A stretch of 64,000 nucleotides of DNA from SCN-70-22 sp046327755 (GCA_046327755.1 JAXLXW010000006.1:62001-126000); one strand, 5' to 3'. Positions 17,082-25,999 are shown, counted from the stretch's first letter. Notes: a model not told the origin generated them from the letters alone. A program made the numbers and translations.

Positions 17082-17118
17082 GAGAAGACGAGAGGACTAG
17101 GAGACGGGAAGACGAGGG
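17082..17118. repeat. Intergenic GACGAGA-type purine repeat
   Basis: A purine-only stretch made of variants of a 7-8 base unit (GAGAAGAC GAGAGGAC ... GAGACGGGAAGACGAGG) lies upstream of the small membrane protein gene. It belongs to the same dispersed family as the repeats at 26.0, 32.8, 35.0 and 43.5 kb. Confidence 0.65.
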
Positions 17119-17178
17119 GACTCTCGGTCATTAGGCGTACTGCGGGGGGGCCATTACGGTCAACGTTTTACCGCCGCG

Positions 17179-18201
17179 CTACACGCCCCGCCAGAGGAGG
17201 ATGGTGAGGCGGACGATGGCGTACGTGAGCAGGAGGAGGATCAGCGGGCGGTTGCGGGCGTAAAAGCGCGCGGCGCGCTCCAGCACGTTCTCCCGGTAGG
17301 CCTCCACCGGCTCGGCGTCGAGCCAGCGGCGCACGTCGGCGGCGAGCGCGCTCGCCGTGGGATAGCGGTCGGACGCATCGCTCGCGGTCGCGCGCGCCGC
17401 GATGGCAGCCAGCGGGCGCGGGATGTCGTCGCTCCCGGCCGTCAGCAGCTCGCGGAGGATGGCGCCGAGGCCGTAGACGTCGGTGCGCGCATCGGCATCG
17501 CGCGCGGCGCCGGCGGCCAGCTCGGGGGCCATGAAGCCCGGCGTCCCCACGACGACGCCGTCGCGGGTCCCCTCGGTCATGGCATCGCCGTGCACGTCGT
17601 TGCCCGCGTGCCGAAGGGATGCGGCTGGCGGCGCGGCGTCTCCCGCGTCATCCGCGTCATCCGCGTCATCCGCGTCATCCGCGGGGGCGTTCGACAGCAG
17701 CTTGGCGACCCCCCAGTCGACCACCATCACCTCGCCATAGTCGCCCACCATGACGTTGCGCGGCGTGAGGTCGCGGTGGATGACGCCGCGCGCGTTGGCG
17801 AAGGCGACGGCATCGCAGACGCGCAGGAAGAGGCGCAGCAGCTCCCCGCGCCCGGTGGCGGCGGCATGCTGCGCCAGGTTTGTCCCACGCACCAGGCGCA
17901 TCACGTAGAACGGGCGACCGTCGGCCAGCGTGCCGACGTCGTGCACGGCGACGATCCCGGGGTGCTCGAGGCGCGCCAGCACGCGCGCCTCGCGCGCCAG
18001 GCGCTCCAGCACCGCGTCGTCAGCGTGGAAGGCCACCACCTTGAGCGCCACCTCGCGCCCCAGCTGCCGATCGACGGCGCGGTAGACGACCCCCATCCCG
18101 CCGCGTCCGATTGCCTCGTGCACCTCGTAGCGCTCGCCGGCATCGGGGTGCTCGAACGCCTGTTGCAGGTGACGGACGGCGGCGTCGCTGAGCGGCTTCA
18201 C
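17179..18201 (-). CDS. Ser/Thr protein kinase with C-terminal membrane anchor
   Basis: This 340-residue kinase has the GRGGMG loop (about 31-36), VALKVV lysine (about 52), an HRD motif (about 141-143) and a long insert before the APE-like motif. Two key positions differ from the norm: the catalytic loop reads HRDLTPRN, with Thr in place of the usual Lys, and the magnesium motif is DWG instead of DFG. A single helix at the very C-terminus (about 317-337) anchors it, with almost nothing outside. The insert contains Asp-Asp-Ala repeats encoded by a 9-base minisatellite. The ATG overlaps the stop of the upstream sigma gene (ATGA), so they are co-translated. It may be active with altered specificity or be impaired. 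Confidence 0.85.
   Translation of the reverse strand: MKPLSDAAVRHLQQAFEHPDAGERYEVHEAIGRGGMGVVYRAVDRQLGREVALKVVAFHADDAVLERLAREARVLARLEHPGIVAVHDVGTLADGRPFYVMRLVRGTNLAQHAAATGRGELLRLFLRVCDAVAFANARGVIHRDLTPRNVMVGDYGEVMVVDWGVAKLLSNAPADDADDADDADDAGDAAPPAASLRHAGNDVHGDAMTEGTRDGVVVGTPGFMAPELAAGAARDADARTDVYGLGAILRELLTAGSDDIPRPLAAIAARATASDASDRYPTASALAADVRRWLDAEPVEAYRENVLERAARFYARNRPLILLLLTYAIVRLTILLWRGV
17645..17680 (-). repeat. 9-bp coding minisatellite in kinase gene
   Basis: Four perfect copies of GCGTCATCC (plus-strand reading) encode an Asp-Asp-Ala tract in the activation-segment insert of the kinase. Copy number could vary by slippage without breaking the frame. Confidence 0.85.
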
Positions 18202-18902
18202 GTCACCTCCACGCCCAGCAGCGCGCGCGCCTCCTCGCGGAACTCCTCCTCGCTCGCGGTGAGGGCGCGCAGCGTGGCCAGGACATGCGCGCGGAGCTTG
18301 CGCCGGGCCCAGTTGAGGTAGTTCGTGACCTGCGTGACGGGGATGCCGAAGCGTGCCGCGATCTCCGCGTATCCCGGGCGCTCGATGGCGTCGGCCCCCT
18401 CCACGTCATAGGCGACGAAGACCTCGTAGGTGACCGACCGTCCCGCCGCGTCGCATTCCAGCCGCAACGCCTCCAGCGCGCGGGCAAAGACGCTGCGCAC
18501 CCACTCACGCTCGAAGAGCGCCTCGACCTCGGCGTCGCCCGCGGGGGCGTGCTGCGCGGCGTCGAGCGAGACGTGCGTGGCGCCGCCCCCTCGCTTGAGG
18601 CGCTGCGCCCCCTCGTGGGCGGTGCTCGCGTACGCCATCACGCAGCTGCGCAGGAAGGTGCGGAACCGCCCCTTTCCCCGATCGTAGCGTTGCAGCCAGT
18701 CACGCTCGAAGGCATGGGCGAGGAAGTCATGCGCGAGATCCTCGGCGTCGCCGACGTCCAATCGCCAGCGGAGCCTGAGGACCGCGATGATCGGCGCGCG
18801 ATAGACGCGCGCCACATCCTCCGTCGCGCGCGCGCGCGTGGCGGCGTCGTCGCTGCGCAGGGCGGAAACGATGGAGTAGCGAGTGTCGGGAAAGAGCGGC
18901 AC
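18198..18902 (-). CDS. Sigma-70 family sigma factor paired with kinase
   Basis: The 234-residue protein has sigma region 2 (VLRLRWRLDVGDAEDLAHDFLAHAFERDWLQRYD, about 38-75, then FRTFLRSCVMAYAS) and a C-terminal region-4-like helix-turn-helix (GYAEIAARFGIPVTQVTNYLNWARRKLRAHV, about 178-210). This resembles the large ECF-like sigma factors that accompany protein kinases in Planctomycetes and relatives. It starts with GTG at 18902. Its TGA overlaps the kinase ATG. Together with the pairs at 6.8 and 31.2 kb this is the third sigma/kinase unit in the window. The promoters it recognises are unknown. Confidence 0.82.
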   Translation of the reverse strand: MPLFPDTRYSIVSALRSDDAATRARATEDVARVYRAPIIAVLRLRWRLDVGDAEDLAHDFLAHAFERDWLQRYDRGKGRFRTFLRSCVMAYASTAHEGAQRLKRGGGATHVSLDAAQHAPAGDAEVEALFEREWVRSVFARALEALRLECDAAGRSVTYEVFVAYDVEGADAIERPGYAEIAARFGIPVTQVTNYLNWARRKLRAHVLATLRALTASEEEFREEARALLGVEVT

Positions 18903-18966
18903 GCCGGAAAGGTGGAGCCGCTGACGCCTCCTGACGAGACGCCGACGGTGGCGAACCCCAGCCGCG

Positions 18967-19536
18967 CTAGGCGGCGTCGTAGGCCGCCCGCAGCCACGCG
19001 ATCAGCTCTCCATCGACCTGCTGTGGCGCGTCGAGCTTCACCCGGTGCGTGACCATGCCGTTCCAGCTTCCCGCCGCTTCGAGCCGCCCGGCGGGCGGCA
19101 CGCCTTTCAGCTTGATCCCGACGTCGAAGCGCGTCTTGGTCGACGGATGCAGCGTGGCGAACTGTGTCTTCCGCCGAAGCGAGAGGTAGCCCTTCTTGGG
19201 CGCCTGCTCGATGTCGCTCCCGAAGGCGGTGATGGCGCGCATGAGGGCATCGAAGATCGGGCGCAAGGCGGCACGGTCACCGGCGAACATCTCGCCCACG
19301 AGATCATCGCCCGCCTGCAGCTTCGAGCCGCTGTCGGACTTGAGCGTCATGTGCGCGATGAGGTTCGCGTAGCCGTGCGTCACCCCGTGCTCGCCCTTGA
19401 GCCAGGTGAGCAGCTCTCCGTGCTTTGCCTTCCCGGTTGCCTTGGCAAGCGCGATCCACGTGTCGAGCGACTTCCCGGTCTTCTCGGGGAGCGAGGCGAT
19501 CATGTTGGCAGTCTGTTCTTCTGGCGAGGTGGCCAT
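18967..19536 (-). CDS. DUF4287/DUF5655 domain protein
   Basis: The 189-residue protein begins with the DUF4287 pattern (TGKSLDTWIALAKATGKAKH ... WLKGEHGVTHGYANLIAH, about residues 20-65). It continues with a DUF5655-like domain (APKKGYLSLRRKTQFATLHPSTKTRFDVGIKLKG, about 110-145), which resembles a DNA- or nucleotide-related transport-type fold of unknown role. A ribosome-binding GGAG lies 6 bases before the ATG. It is cytosolic and stands alone between two signalling clusters. Function is not known for this family. Confidence 0.75.
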   Translation of the reverse strand: MATSPEEQTANMIASLPEKTGKSLDTWIALAKATGKAKHGELLTWLKGEHGVTHGYANLIAHMTLKSDSGSKLQAGDDLVGEMFAGDRAALRPIFDALMRAITAFGSDIEQAPKKGYLSLRRKTQFATLHPSTKTRFDVGIKLKGVPPAGRLEAAGSWNGMVTHRVKLDAPQQVDGELIAWLRAAYDAA

Positions 19537-19658
19537 GCGCGCTCCAGGAAATGGGGGTGCCCACGCATTAGGTGTGGCGGTTGCCGTCCATTTTGCCGCG
19601 TCCCCTCGCCGTTGTCACGCACGCCAACGCTACACCTTCGACGTCTGCCCCTCGCCGG

Positions 19659-21572
19659 CTATTTCAATTCCAACTTTCCCTGCGGCCGCAGCCCCACCAC
19701 CCGCCAGCCGCCGCCACCACGCTGCAGCTCGGCGGTGAAGCGGGCGCTCCTCCGACGGTTGGCACCGAACGGCGAGCGGACGTTGACGCTGGCGTCGAAC
19801 TCCGCCGTGGCGCGCGCGCCGTGCAGGCGCACCTCCGGCGCGCCGCTGACGCTCATCGAGATGCGCCCTTCACGCATCAGCGCCCCCCACTGTTCCTGCA
19901 CGCCGCCATCGAGGAGCGATGCCGCCGCGGTGTTGCCGCCACTCAGCATGCTCGCCGCACTCCCGATGGCGTCGCGAATTGCATCTTCCGCGGCCGACGC
20001 GCTCTCCGCGACGTCCGTTCTCGGCGCCTCGACGCGCGGCGGCGGGGGATCGCTCTTCACGGGATCGGTGGGCGCCACGGGGCTCGGCGACTCGCCGCGC
20101 TGAGGGGGCGGCTGTTCGACGCCACTCCCCTTGCCGCCGCTCGGACGATCGCGCGGCGGCGTTGGGGCACCGGTCGGCGGGGATGGCGAACGATCGACAG
20201 GCCCGGGGCTGACGCTCCCTCCCGGAGCCGGCGGGTTGATGATCAGCGACGCGGCGTCCTCGCCACGCGTCGCAGGGGCAACCGGCGTGATCGCGTTCGA
20301 CGCAACCGCCGTCGTGCTGCTGTCGACCACGCGCACGGTGGCGCTGTCCGGACGCATCGGCGGCTGGTCCGCCTCGTGGGCAGGCGTGCGGAACATGCGC
20401 ACGCCAAGGCCAGCCGCCACCACGACCGCGGCTACGGTGGCGTAGGTGCGCCAGTCGCCCTTCCATCCTGCCGATGCCGACTGCAGCTGACGGGATGATT
20501 CGGCCGTGCGGAAGGCGTCGGCGGCGGACCCCGCGTCGTGGGCCAGCCGCGTCGCATGTGGCGCGGCCACAGGCGCATCGTCCACGAGGCGAGTTGCCGG
20601 GGCGCTGGGCGCGGGCTGTGCCGGCGACTCGTCGGCGAGGCGTGTCTCGGGATAGGCGCGTCGCGCCTCCGGATACGCGGGGCGCGCCGGATCGCTGGGG
20701 GGCGAGGGGGCGAGACGCGTCTCCGCGGGCGCTGGCGTCCGTCGCGAGGGCAGGGTGTCGAGCCCCGCCACGGCGAGCAGCTCGTCGCGAAAGGCGAGCG
20801 CGTTGGAGAAGCGATCGTCGCGCCGCTTGGCCATTGCCCGCCCGATGATCGCGTCGACCGCGGGCGGCACGTCGGCGACCACCGAACTTGCAGCTGGCGG
20901 TGGATCGTTGAGCTGCTTCATCATCAGCCCGTAGTCCGAGTCGGCCTCGAACGCCATGCGCCCGGTGACCAGCTCGAACAGGACCGCTCCCACGGCGTAC
21001 AGGTCGGTGCGCCCGTCGACTTCCTCGCCACGCAGCTGCTCGGGAGCCATGTACATCGGCGTCCCCACGGCGTGCCCCACTTGCGTCTGGCGGGACTTCC
21101 CCATGAGCCGCGCGATGCCGAAGTCCATGACCTTCACCGCGCCGTTGTTGGCCAGCATGATGTTGGCCGGCTTGATGTCGCGGTGCACGACTCCCTTGTC
21201 GTGTGCGTGGTCGAGCGCGTCGAGCACCGCGGCGCACAGCTCGCACGCACGCCCCCACGCGATGCGTCCCGAACGCTGGACGATGGCCTCCAGCGTGTCG
21301 CCGCGCACGTACTCCATGATCATCAGCAACGACTCGCCGTGGCGCTCGAGCCCGTGCAACGTCGCGATGCGCGGATGGTTGAGGCGCGCGAGTGCCACGG
21401 CCTCCAGGCGAAAGCGTTCGATGAGGGCCGCGTTGCGCGCCAACTCCGGGCGCAGGACCTTGATGGCGACTTCGCGATCGAGCATCTCGTCCACCGCTCG
21501 ATACACGGCCCCCATCCCGCCATCGCCGAGCTTCTCGACAACGCGATAGTTGCCGACGGTAGTCCCGATCAT
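19659..21572 (-). CDS. Membrane Ser/Thr protein kinase with Pro-rich linkers
   Basis: The 637-residue protein has an N-terminal kinase domain (about 9-270) with GDGGMG (16-21), VAIKVL lysine (about 38), HRDIKPAN (130-137), DFG (about 149-151) and a GTPMYMAPE activation motif, all intact. A disordered juxtamembrane segment (about 280-370) holds four copies of a TRL(A/V) motif with nearby Asp. One transmembrane helix follows (about 372-392), then a Pro/Ser-rich linker and a small folded C-terminal domain (about 520-637) outside the membrane. Its ATG overlaps the stop of the PP2C gene (ATGA), so kinase and phosphatase are co-translated. It is the last gene of an operon starting at 25890. The TRL repeats are possible phosphorylation sites for an FHA partner. 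Confidence 0.9.
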   Translation of the reverse strand: MIGTTVGNYRVVEKLGDGGMGAVYRAVDEMLDREVAIKVLRPELARNAALIERFRLEAVALARLNHPRIATLHGLERHGESLLMIMEYVRGDTLEAIVQRSGRIAWGRACELCAAVLDALDHAHDKGVVHRDIKPANIMLANNGAVKVMDFGIARLMGKSRQTQVGHAVGTPMYMAPEQLRGEEVDGRTDLYAVGAVLFELVTGRMAFEADSDYGLMMKQLNDPPPAASSVVADVPPAVDAIIGRAMAKRRDDRFSNALAFRDELLAVAGLDTLPSRRTPAPAETRLAPSPPSDPARPAYPEARRAYPETRLADESPAQPAPSAPATRLVDDAPVAAPHATRLAHDAGSAADAFRTAESSRQLQSASAGWKGDWRTYATVAAVVVAAGLGVRMFRTPAHEADQPPMRPDSATVRVVDSSTTAVASNAITPVAPATRGEDAASLIINPPAPGGSVSPGPVDRSPSPPTGAPTPPRDRPSGGKGSGVEQPPPQRGESPSPVAPTDPVKSDPPPPRVEAPRTDVAESASAAEDAIRDAIGSAASMLSGGNTAAASLLDGGVQEQWGALMREGRISMSVSGAPEVRLHGARATAEFDASVNVRSPFGANRRRSARFTAELQRGGGGWRVVGLRPQGKLELK

Positions 21573-22540
21573 TGGGGGATCTCCACGCCGCGCGTCTCCT
21601 TGACGCGGCTCGCCGGGGCGTCGCCGGCGGTGCCCTCGCTGCTGGAGCCGCTCGCGCTGCCGGCATGGCCGGCATCGCCGCTGTTCATCGCCAGGATGGC
21701 CACCGAGATGTTGTCATGCCCGCCCGCCTCGCGCGCCAGCGTCACCAGGCGGTCGCAGGCGACCTGCGGATGCACGTCGCGCGCAGTGCCCAGGAGGACG
21801 TCATCGCCCACCAGGTCGTACAGCCCGTCGCTGCACAGCAGGAATCGGTCGCCCGGGAGGACGGCGAACGGCTGCGGCCACCCCGTCACCTGCACGTCGC
21901 GATGGCTCCCGAGTGCACGCGAAATGACGTTCTTGTCCGGATGGTGGCGCGCTTCCTCGCGCGTGATCACCCCCTGCCTGACGAGCTGCATGACGGCGGA
22001 GTGATCCTCGGTCATCAGGAAGATCTCCCCGGCGCGAATGAGGTAGAGGCGCGAGTCCCCCACGTGCGCGCTGTACGCCAGGCCGCCGCGCAGGATGAGC
22101 GCGGTGGCGGTCGTCCCCATCCCCTTGAGCTTGTGGTTGCGATCCGCGGCGTCGAAGATCGCACGATTGGCGGCCTGCAGCGCCCTGGGCAACAGGACGA
22201 GCGGGTCGCCATCCTCCTCCTCGAAGCGCTTCACGATCGTCTCCACCGCGAGGCGCGACGCGATCTCCCCGGCCTCGTGCCCCCCCATCCCGTCACAGAC
22301 GACCGCGAGGAGCCCGTGCCGCGCCAGTGACTCCGGCGTGGTGGGGCGGATGATGCGGGCGCAGTCCTCGTTGATCTCGCGCACGCACCCCGGGTCGCTC
22401 GACAGCCCGGCCTCGATGCGCAACTCGGGCGCGTGCGCGCCGTTCAGGCGACTGAGCTCGGTCGTGGGACGCACGCTCGATGCGGCGGTCGCCGCCGACG
22501 CTGCCGGCGATCGGAAGAAGAGCTTGTCGAAGAAGGACAT
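21569..22540 (-). CDS. PP2C-family (PPM) protein phosphatase
   Basis: The 323-residue protein carries the PPM metal-binding motifs: the GCVREINED start, VVCDGMGGHEAGE (about residue 79-91), HVGDSRLYLI, LCSDGLYDLV and GGHDNISVAIL. These residues bind two Mn/Mg ions and dephosphorylate Ser/Thr. The first 45 residues and last 40 residues are Ser/Ala-rich and probably disordered. The gene is sandwiched between two kinase genes and overlaps the downstream one by four bases, so it most likely reverses their phosphorylation. It has no membrane segment and acts in the cytoplasm. Confidence 0.93.
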   Translation of the reverse strand: MSFFDKLFFRSPAASAATAASSVRPTTELSRLNGAHAPELRIEAGLSSDPGCVREINEDCARIIRPTTPESLARHGLLAVVCDGMGGHEAGEIASRLAVETIVKRFEEEDGDPLVLLPRALQAANRAIFDAADRNHKLKGMGTTATALILRGGLAYSAHVGDSRLYLIRAGEIFLMTEDHSAVMQLVRQGVITREEARHHPDKNVISRALGSHRDVQVTGWPQPFAVLPGDRFLLCSDGLYDLVGDDVLLGTARDVHPQVACDRLVTLAREAGGHDNISVAILAMNSGDAGHAGSASGSSSEGTAGDAPASRVKETRGVEIPQ

Positions 22541-22576
22541 CGGGTGCCTGATGGACGCGAGTGAGGCGGTTCGTCG

Positions 22577-24037
22577 TTAGGGGCGCCGGCAGCCGGTGAG
22601 GCTCTCGATGGTCTCCTGCATCCCCTCCTCGAGGCGCAGCGGGCGGCGCAGGTCGTCGCATCCCGCACGGCGCAGCATGAGCTGGACTTCGGTTCCCACC
22701 GGGGCCGTCCACCGGTACGGCGTCGTCCCGACGCGCACGTTGTCGAGGTACACGTCGGCCGTCCCCTCCAACACGCGGATGATCAGCGGGCGACGGCTCA
22801 CCGAATCGGCGAGCGATTGCAGTCCGCCCGTCGCACCCTGACGGCCGGCGTCACGCTCGCCGGCGGGTGTGATCGGCGGCCGCACAGCGGAGTCGCCGCT
22901 CTCGCGTCCCCCCGCCCCCGCGTTCTCGTGCACGGAGGCGACGGCGACCGTGTCCGGAACGACAGGGCCGCTGCCCAGCGTGGCGGTCCCCGATCCCGAG
23001 GGCGGTCCCTCGGACTCGTCAGGCGAGCGCACGCTCCACGCGAAGAAGGCGATCGCCGCAATCACCAGCGCCCCCGACAGTGCCAGGCGCCACTCGCGGG
23101 CGAGTGTCGTCGCCACTTCGCCACTCGTGCGCAGCAGGTCGCGGGGGACCACGCTCCCCAATCCACCGAGACCGCCGAGCGCGCCGAGCGACGGCACGTG
23201 CCCCGGCGTCTTCTCGCCCGACTGCAGGGCGCGCAGGTCGGTGAGGAGCGCCTCGGCGGTCGCATAACGATCGTCCGGCCGCACCTTGAGGCAGCGCGCG
23301 ATGACGCGATCGACCTCGCGCGGAATGTCGGGGCGGTGCTCACTCGCCGGGGTGAAGCTCCCGCGCAGGATCTTCTCCCCGATGAATCCCTCGGCGCCGC
23401 TCTCGAACGGGAGGCGTCCGGTGATCATCTCGTAGAACAGGACCCCCAGCGCCCAGATGTCGGAGCGCGGCTCGGCGCGCCCGGTGCGCAGCTGCTCGGG
23501 AGCCAGCGACATGAGCGTTCCCACCACGTTCCCGGTGCTCGTCAGGCGCGGCGTGGCGTCGCCGACGGCGATCCCGAAGTCGAGGAGCTTCACCGCGCCC
23601 AGTGCGTCGACCTTGACGTTGTTCGTCTTCAGGTCGCGGTGCACGATGCCGCGCTGGTGGATGTAGCTGACGGCGTCGGCGAGCGCGGCGAAGATGCGGA
23701 TCGCGTCGGCCAGCGGGAGGGGACCGCGCGTGCGGATGAGCTGTTCCAGCGTCTCGCCGTCCACGTACTCCATCACCAGGCACGGCGCCCCGTTGACCTC
23801 GAGGAACTCGTACATCTGGGAGATCGCGGGATGCGACAGCGCCTGGAGGATGCGCGCTTCGTTGCGAAAGCGTTCGAGGGCGCGAGGGGCGGCCGCGGTG
23901 TTGAGCACCTTGGCCGCCGCCACGCGCCCCGTGGCACGATGGGCCACCCGATAGACCGTCCCCATGCCGCCGGCCCCGATGTAGTCGACCACCCGGTACG
24001 GGCCGATCGAGCTGTGCATGGGAAGTCCGGCGGTCAT
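22577..24037 (-). CDS. Membrane Ser/Thr protein kinase with C-terminal PEGA domain
   Basis: The 486-residue protein has a kinase domain (about 13-280) with GAGGMG (21-26), an AAAKVL lysine, HRDLKTNN (132-139; Thr in place of the usual Pro after Lys), DFG and an SLAPEQ activation motif. One membrane helix lies at about 315-334. Outside, after a Gly/Ser/Pro-rich linker, residues 415-480 form a PEGA-type domain (VLEGTADVYLDNVRVGTTPYRW). PEGA domains are found in surface-associated proteins and may contact envelope polymers. An in-frame ATG six codons later is an alternative start. It sits between the FHA-protease gene and the PP2C gene, with 38 and 36 bases between, consistent with one operon. 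Confidence 0.9.
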   Translation of the reverse strand: MTAGLPMHSSIGPYRVVDYIGAGGMGTVYRVAHRATGRVAAAKVLNTAAAPRALERFRNEARILQALSHPAISQMYEFLEVNGAPCLVMEYVDGETLEQLIRTRGPLPLADAIRIFAALADAVSYIHQRGIVHRDLKTNNVKVDALGAVKLLDFGIAVGDATPRLTSTGNVVGTLMSLAPEQLRTGRAEPRSDIWALGVLFYEMITGRLPFESGAEGFIGEKILRGSFTPASEHRPDIPREVDRVIARCLKVRPDDRYATAEALLTDLRALQSGEKTPGHVPSLGALGGLGGLGSVVPRDLLRTSGEVATTLAREWRLALSGALVIAAIAFFAWSVRSPDESEGPPSGSGTATLGSGPVVPDTVAVASVHENAGAGGRESGDSAVRPPITPAGERDAGRQGATGGLQSLADSVSRRPLIIRVLEGTADVYLDNVRVGTTPYRWTAPVGTEVQLMLRRAGCDDLRRPLRLEEGMQETIESLTGCRRP

Positions 24038-24075
24038 GGGGAGGTCCGGCGAGGGCTCGGTTGCAGCTGTCGGAT

Positions 24076-25890
24076 CTAGCGCCCGTTGGTCGGGTCGCCG
24101 ATGCGGAGGAGTTCCATCGCGTAGCGGATCGGGATCGCGAACGAGATCTGGGCGTCCATCGTCTTGCCCGCGAAGTAGATCCCGATCACCGCCCCCGTGG
24201 CGTCGAACATCGGGCCGCCACTGTTGCCGCCACCCGTCGAGTTGATCGTCAGCTGGTACGTGTCGCCGCTCGGCGCAAAGGTCATGAAGCCGTCGCGCAC
24301 TTCCGCATCGGCGGCGCGCAGGATCTTCCCGATGTTCCCCGTCGACAGCGTCGGCATCGGCAGGACGCGCTGTTGCACCTCACGGTTGAACATGTCGCGC
24401 GACTTGATGAGCGTGATCACCTCGTCCGAGACGCCAGGATACCCCATCACCGTCACCGCGTCGCCCTGCTTGGTCTGGTCGTAGGTGTCGACCATGTTGA
24501 CGTACTGCAGCGTGGGTGGCGCGTCGACCTTGATGAGCGCGACGTCGTGGCGCTGCGACGGGCGGACGTTCTGCGCCTCGAACGGCGTCGGGTCCTTCGG
24601 GAAGCGCACCATCAGGTACTCGACGCGCGCCTGGAAGTCGCCGATGTCCCCCTTGGGGCCGGCCTGCTTGGTCTCCGACGGGATCCACTGCTGCGGCGGC
24701 CGCGTGAGCACCGGGCTCCCCGACGCATCGAGCAGCACGCCACCGGTGCGCGGGTTGATGACCGGCCCCACGTCGCCCTGCGAGTCGAAGCGATACCACG
24801 TCTGCCAGTTGTACGCCACGTGGCGGTTCGTGATGATGAAGCCGTTGGACGTCACCACGAAGCCCGAGCCACGCGAGCTCACGCCGATCGGGCGCCCCGA
24901 GTTCTGGTCGAGCGTGAGCGCCGGCTCGATCCCGTTGTCGACCTGCACGTACGCCGGAAGCCCCTCGCGCCCGTTGTCGATGATCGGGTGGAAGCGCCCA
25001 TCCTTTCCCCGGTAGCGGTTGGCGATCACGCGGTGATAGACCTGCCCGCCCGTCTCGCGATAGGTGAGCTTCCAGCTGAAGTCGACCTGCACCACCGCGG
25101 CGCCGAACTTCTCGGCGATCTCCGACGGTTGCAGCTGCTTGGAGAGCTCGCCGGCGCGCCCCAGCTTCTCGTCGAGCGCGGCCAGCCCCGCCTGCTGCGC
25201 CTTGGTCACGCTGTCCTTCGTGGCATTGATGGCCACGCTGGCCTTCCGCTCGGCCTCGCGCGCCTTCTCGTCGGAGACCTTCTTGGCGTAGCCGGCCGCC
25301 GCGACCACCAGCAGCAACGCCGCCGCGCCAACCATCATCGTGTTGCGGTTGGACTTGGCCTTGGTCTCACCGATCATCCGCTCGACCGTCGCCTTGCCGA
25401 TGGCGTTAGGCGCCGGCGCCGCATGCCCGGCGCTCGCCGAGGCGGCCGCGCCCGACCCCTGTGCCACCCCGCTCACGCGCGTCTCGTTCACCCCCTGCAC
25501 CGTCGCCCCCACCGGACCCGCCACTCCCAGCCGCGTCGCCTTGACGTAAATGGCCGGGAGCGGGTCGAGGTCGAACTGCAGCTCCGGGCCGCCTGCGCCC
25601 AGCTGGATCACGTCGCCCGGCTGCAACGGCATCTCCCCAACCACGCGCAGCTTGTTGAGGAAGGTCCCGTTGCGCGAGTTGAGGTCCTGCAGCTTGAAGC
25701 GATACGGATCGGCCGCGTCCTTCGAGATCCGCGCATGCTGCCGCCCCACCAGGTCGTCCTTCTCGGGGTCAAAGCGGATGGTCGAGTTCGGGTCGCGCCC
25801 GATGGTGAGCTCGGCGAACTGCTGCAACGGGAACTCCTCGAGCTGCGAAGCCTTGGAGCCCTTGAGGTGGCGAAGGATGACGCGTTCCAT
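24076..25890 (-). CDS. FHA domain - transmembrane - trypsin-like serine protease
   Basis: The 604-residue protein has a cytoplasmic FHA domain (about 25-105: TIGRDPN, GRQHARI, LNSRNGTFLN), which binds phosphothreonine. A linker with ATRLGV and ETRVSG follows, then one membrane helix (about 182-200), a coiled-coil-like segment, and a trypsin-like protease domain (about 255-600). The protease triad is complete: His357 (ITNRHVAYN), Asp449 (SQRHDVALI) and Ser557 (GGGNSGGP). This is an HtrA-like protease without a visible PDZ domain. AGGAG lies 8 bases before the ATG. It is the first gene of the operon with two kinases and PP2C, so phosphorylation inside the cell may be relayed through the FHA domain to proteolysis outside. 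That link is inferred. Confidence 0.92.
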   Translation of the reverse strand: MERVILRHLKGSKASQLEEFPLQQFAELTIGRDPNSTIRFDPEKDDLVGRQHARISKDAADPYRFKLQDLNSRNGTFLNKLRVVGEMPLQPGDVIQLGAGGPELQFDLDPLPAIYVKATRLGVAGPVGATVQGVNETRVSGVAQGSGAAASASAGHAAPAPNAIGKATVERMIGETKAKSNRNTMMVGAAALLLVVAAAGYAKKVSDEKAREAERKASVAINATKDSVTKAQQAGLAALDEKLGRAGELSKQLQPSEIAEKFGAAVVQVDFSWKLTYRETGGQVYHRVIANRYRGKDGRFHPIIDNGREGLPAYVQVDNGIEPALTLDQNSGRPIGVSSRGSGFVVTSNGFIITNRHVAYNWQTWYRFDSQGDVGPVINPRTGGVLLDASGSPVLTRPPQQWIPSETKQAGPKGDIGDFQARVEYLMVRFPKDPTPFEAQNVRPSQRHDVALIKVDAPPTLQYVNMVDTYDQTKQGDAVTVMGYPGVSDEVITLIKSRDMFNREVQQRVLPMPTLSTGNIGKILRAADAEVRDGFMTFAPSGDTYQLTINSTGGGNSGGPMFDATGAVIGIYFAGKTMDAQISFAIPIRYAMELLRIGDPTNGR

Positions 25891-25999
25891 GGTGAAGTCT
25901 CCTGGGGAGGAACCGGGGTCGGGGACCTGCGGATCGCGGCGTGGGCCGCTTGGTGCTCACCAGGACACGCGCACCTCGGGCGCGATTCGGCTCATGCAC

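Noticed and set aside
19659..25890. Type VI secretion regulatory cluster (PpkA/PppA/Fha)
   Set aside because: Kinase, phosphatase and FHA are present, but no secretion structural genes are in the window and the FHA protein is a protease, not a Fha scaffold.
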